Of a DNA stretch of 15,850 nucleotides, positions 14,231 to 15,850 are shown piece after piece; within the stretch, counting starts at the first letter, position 1; each line of letters begins with the position of its first letter. The notes under the pieces are model-generated. The model searched no databases and was not told the DNA's origin. It saw only the letters and a list, made by a program, of their open reading frames with translations. The DNA comes from Chitinophagaceae bacterium. Its GTDB lineage: Bacteria; Bacteroidota; Bacteroidia; Chitinophagales; Chitinophagaceae. Both the position numbers and the translations under genes were made by a program. The stretch covers positions 1-15,850 of the forward strand of contig JANYEU010000069.1 of assembly GCA_025362915.1 (NCBI GenBank). Direction: 5' to 3'.

Positions 14231-15235
14231 ATGCGAAAGATATTAATTATCCAAACTGCTTTTATTGGCGATGTTGTGCTGGCAACCGGGGTATTGGAGA
14301 AGTTGCACCAGCAGTTTCCTGAAGCTGAGATAGATTTTGTGGTGAGAAAAGGCAATGAATCGTTATTTGCAAACCATCCATTTCTGCATGAGGTACTTAT
14401 CTGGATTAAGAAAGAAAGCAAATACCTCAATCTTTTTCGATTGATACTAAAAATACGCAGCAACAAATACGATTTGGTTATCAATATGCAACGGTATGCC
14501 GCAACTGGTTTTATGACCGTGCTTTCGGGAGGCAAAACAACTATTGGATTTGATAAGAACCCCCTTAGCTTCTTATTTTCTCAAAAGATAATACATCAAT
14601 TTAGTAGTGGCGATGGTAAGACATTGCACGAAATAGAACGTAACCATCTTTTAATACAATCATTAACAGATGAAAATACTGCAAAACCTCACTTATATCC
14701 AAGTATTGAAGATGAATCATTTATAAAAGAATATCAAACCATACCTTATATCTGTATTGCGCCGGCATCGGTATGGTTTACCAAACAATTCCCCACGGAA
14801 AAATGGATTAGTTTTGTCAACGAGATACCTAGTATTTGTCCAATTTATTTATTGGGTGCACCATCGGACATATCTGTATGCAATGAAATAATTGCGGGAA
14901 AAACGCATCCTTCGGTAACCAATATGGCTGGTAAATTAACCTTTCTGCAATCGGCTGCGCTACAAAAGCGGGCCATGATGAATTATGTAAATGATTCTGC
15001 CCCCATGCACTTTGCCTCCAGCGTAAATGCGCCTGTGTCTGCTGTGTATTGCTCTACCATTGAAGGGTTTGGCTATGGTCCGCTGAGCCATAAAAGCTTT
15101 GTAATAGAAACTATCAAGCCTTTATCTTGCAGGCCTTGTGGTTTGCACGGTAAAAAAGCTTGTCCGTTAGGACATTTTGATTGTGCTTATACAATAACAA
15201 ATGAGCAGTTATTGGCTCCTATAGGTTACAATTAA
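14231..15235 (+). CDS. Glycosyltransferase family 9 (ADP-heptose:LPS heptosyltransferase-like)
   Basis: Family GT9 enzymes add heptose, or a related sugar, from an ADP-sugar to the LPS inner core or a similar glycan at the cytoplasmic membrane face. The 334-residue product opens with MRKILIIQTAFIGDVVLAT, the standard GT9 N-terminus whose G-D-V motif (13-15) binds the acceptor or phosphate. The C-terminal nucleotide-sugar domain carries APASVWFTKQFP and NDSAPMHFA (254-262), the family signature. FGYGPL follows about 20 residues later. Near the C-terminus CRPCG...CPLGHFDC gives several cysteines, as in other heptosyltransferase-like proteins. A start at 14138 would add 31 residues outside the family alignment and encoded by a dispersed repeat plus the promoter, so ATG 14231 is preferred. 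It follows the acyltransferase gene by 97 bases and precedes the CCA enzyme by 25, so the last two may be cotranscribed. Confidence 0.9.
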   Translation: MRKILIIQTAFIGDVVLATGVLEKLHQQFPEAEIDFVVRKGNESLFANHPFLHEVLIWIKKESKYLNLFRLILKIRSNKYDLVINMQRYAATGFMTVLSGGKTTIGFDKNPLSFLFSQKIIHQFSSGDGKTLHEIERNHLLIQSLTDENTAKPHLYPSIEDESFIKEYQTIPYICIAPASVWFTKQFPTEKWISFVNEIPSICPIYLLGAPSDISVCNEIIAGKTHPSVTNMAGKLTFLQSAALQKRAMMNYVNDSAPMHFASSVNAPVSAVYCSTIEGFGYGPLSHKSFVIETIKPLSCRPCGLHGKKACPLGHFDCAYTITNEQLLAPIGYN

Positions 15236-15260
15236 GAATTAAAGAAATATCATTAAACAA

Positions 15261-15850
15261 ATGGATATAAACTGCACGGAAAAGGAATTATTCTTATTGA
15301 AGAAGATATCATCGGCTGCAAAGGAAATTGAGGTGGATGCTTACTTGATAGGAGGTTTTGTGCGGGATAAGATAATTGGACGGTCCACAAAGGATGCCGA
15401 TATAGTTTGCTTGGGCGATGGAATAGAATTGGCACACCAAGTGGCAAAACGCTTCAATCCAAAGCCTACTGTTGCTTTCTTTAAAACGTTTGGAACAGCG
15501 CAGATTAAAATGGAAGATGGTTTTGAAATAGAGTTTGTAGGTGCAAGAAAGGAGAGTTACGACTTTAATAGCCGTAACCCGGTGGTGATGCCAGGCACAT
15601 TGGAAGACGATCAGAATAGAAGGGATTTTACCATCAATGCAATGGCAATCAGCTTGAATGAAAGCAATTATGGCAGCCTATTAGATCCTTTTAATGGTTT
15701 GATTGATATAGAAAATCGAATCATCCAAACGCCACTTGCGCCTTTGCAAACATTTAGCGACGATCCATTGCGAATGATGCGCGCCATCAGGTTTGCATCG
15801 CAATTAAATTTCACCATCGCACCAATTACCTTTCAGGCAATTAAGGATAA
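15261..15850 (+). CDS. CCA tRNA nucleotidyltransferase / poly(A) polymerase family, 3' end outside the window
   Basis: The frame opens at ATG 15261 and is still open at the window end, giving 196 residues of a protein usually longer than 400. It belongs to the class II nucleotidyltransferases, which add or repair the 3' CCA of tRNAs using CTP and ATP in the cytoplasm. Visible motifs are LIGGFVRD at 29-36 (the GG and RD signature), the metal-binding D45-x-D47 in KDADIV, EIEFVGAR at 89-96 with the likely third carboxylate Glu91, and RRDFTINAMA at 120-129. The nucleotide-selecting DDPLRMMRAIRFA lies at 167-179. Bacteroidota members normally carry an HD domain in the missing C-terminal half, which cannot be checked here. 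The start gives the usual short N-terminal helix before the GG motif. The gene follows the GT9 stop by 25 bases. Confidence 0.94.
   Translation, partial: MDINCTEKELFLLKKISSAAKEIEVDAYLIGGFVRDKIIGRSTKDADIVCLGDGIELAHQVAKRFNPKPTVAFFKTFGTAQIKMEDGFEIEFVGARKESYDFNSRNPVVMPGTLEDDQNRRDFTINAMAISLNESNYGSLLDPFNGLIDIENRIIQTPLAPLQTFSDDPLRMMRAIRFASQLNFTIAPITFQAIKD

Overview
The window looks like a chromosomal segment of a Bacteroidota bacterium, most likely Chitinophagaceae or a near relative. The DNA is AT-rich. Shine-Dalgarno sequences are scarce, and several start codons sit a few bases after a box resembling the Bacteroidota -7 promoter element TAnnTTTG. There is also an outer-membrane beta-barrel protein, a secreted protein with a short AQ-type signal peptide, and a DUF5009/HGSNAT-type membrane acyltransferase. 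No phage, plasmid, IS element, CRISPR array, rRNA or tRNA gene was seen. The content is mostly housekeeping plus envelope genes.

Layout. 1-900 (minus) is a protein of unknown function with a helical N-terminal region and a C-terminal carboxypeptidase-regulatory-like domain. 901-1698 has no confident gene; it holds an array of 21-bp tandem repeats, some inverted repeats and the purC promoter. 1699-2616 is purC. 2617-2939 is non-coding with promoter-like boxes. 2940-3914 is a polyprenyl-phosphate sugar-1-phosphate transferase without the usual N-terminal membrane bundle. 3915-4163 is the gyrA control region with a perfect DnaA box. 4164-8257 is a two-gene unit, gyrA plus a secreted TPR-like protein, closed by a strong hairpin. 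8392-9651 (minus) is an intracellular GH13 glycosidase, divergent from an APC-family permease (9708-11030). 11209-12078 (minus) is a GT2-like glycosyltransferase. 12174-12761 (minus) is an outer-membrane beta-barrel protein with a clear terminator. The 220-bp divergent region 12762-12981 carries a pair of palindromic repeats 22 bp apart and leads into the DUF5009 acyltransferase (12982-14133). Then come a GT9 heptosyltransferase (best start 14231) and the 5' part of a CCA-adding enzyme that runs off the window end.

Functionally the genes cover purine synthesis (purC), DNA topology (gyrA), tRNA maturation (CCA enzyme), surface glycan assembly (sugar transferase, GT2-like and GT9 enzymes, possibly the acyltransferase), alpha-glucan breakdown (GH13) and amino-acid uptake (APC permease). 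Apart from gyrA with its TPR partner, the genes look like separate transcription units. I found no convincing new multi-gene system. The most notable signals are the 21-bp repeat array that keeps several frames open, the repeated box-N4-6-ATG arrangement suggesting leaderless mRNAs, the tandem palindromes at 12861-12896, and the DnaA box before gyrA.
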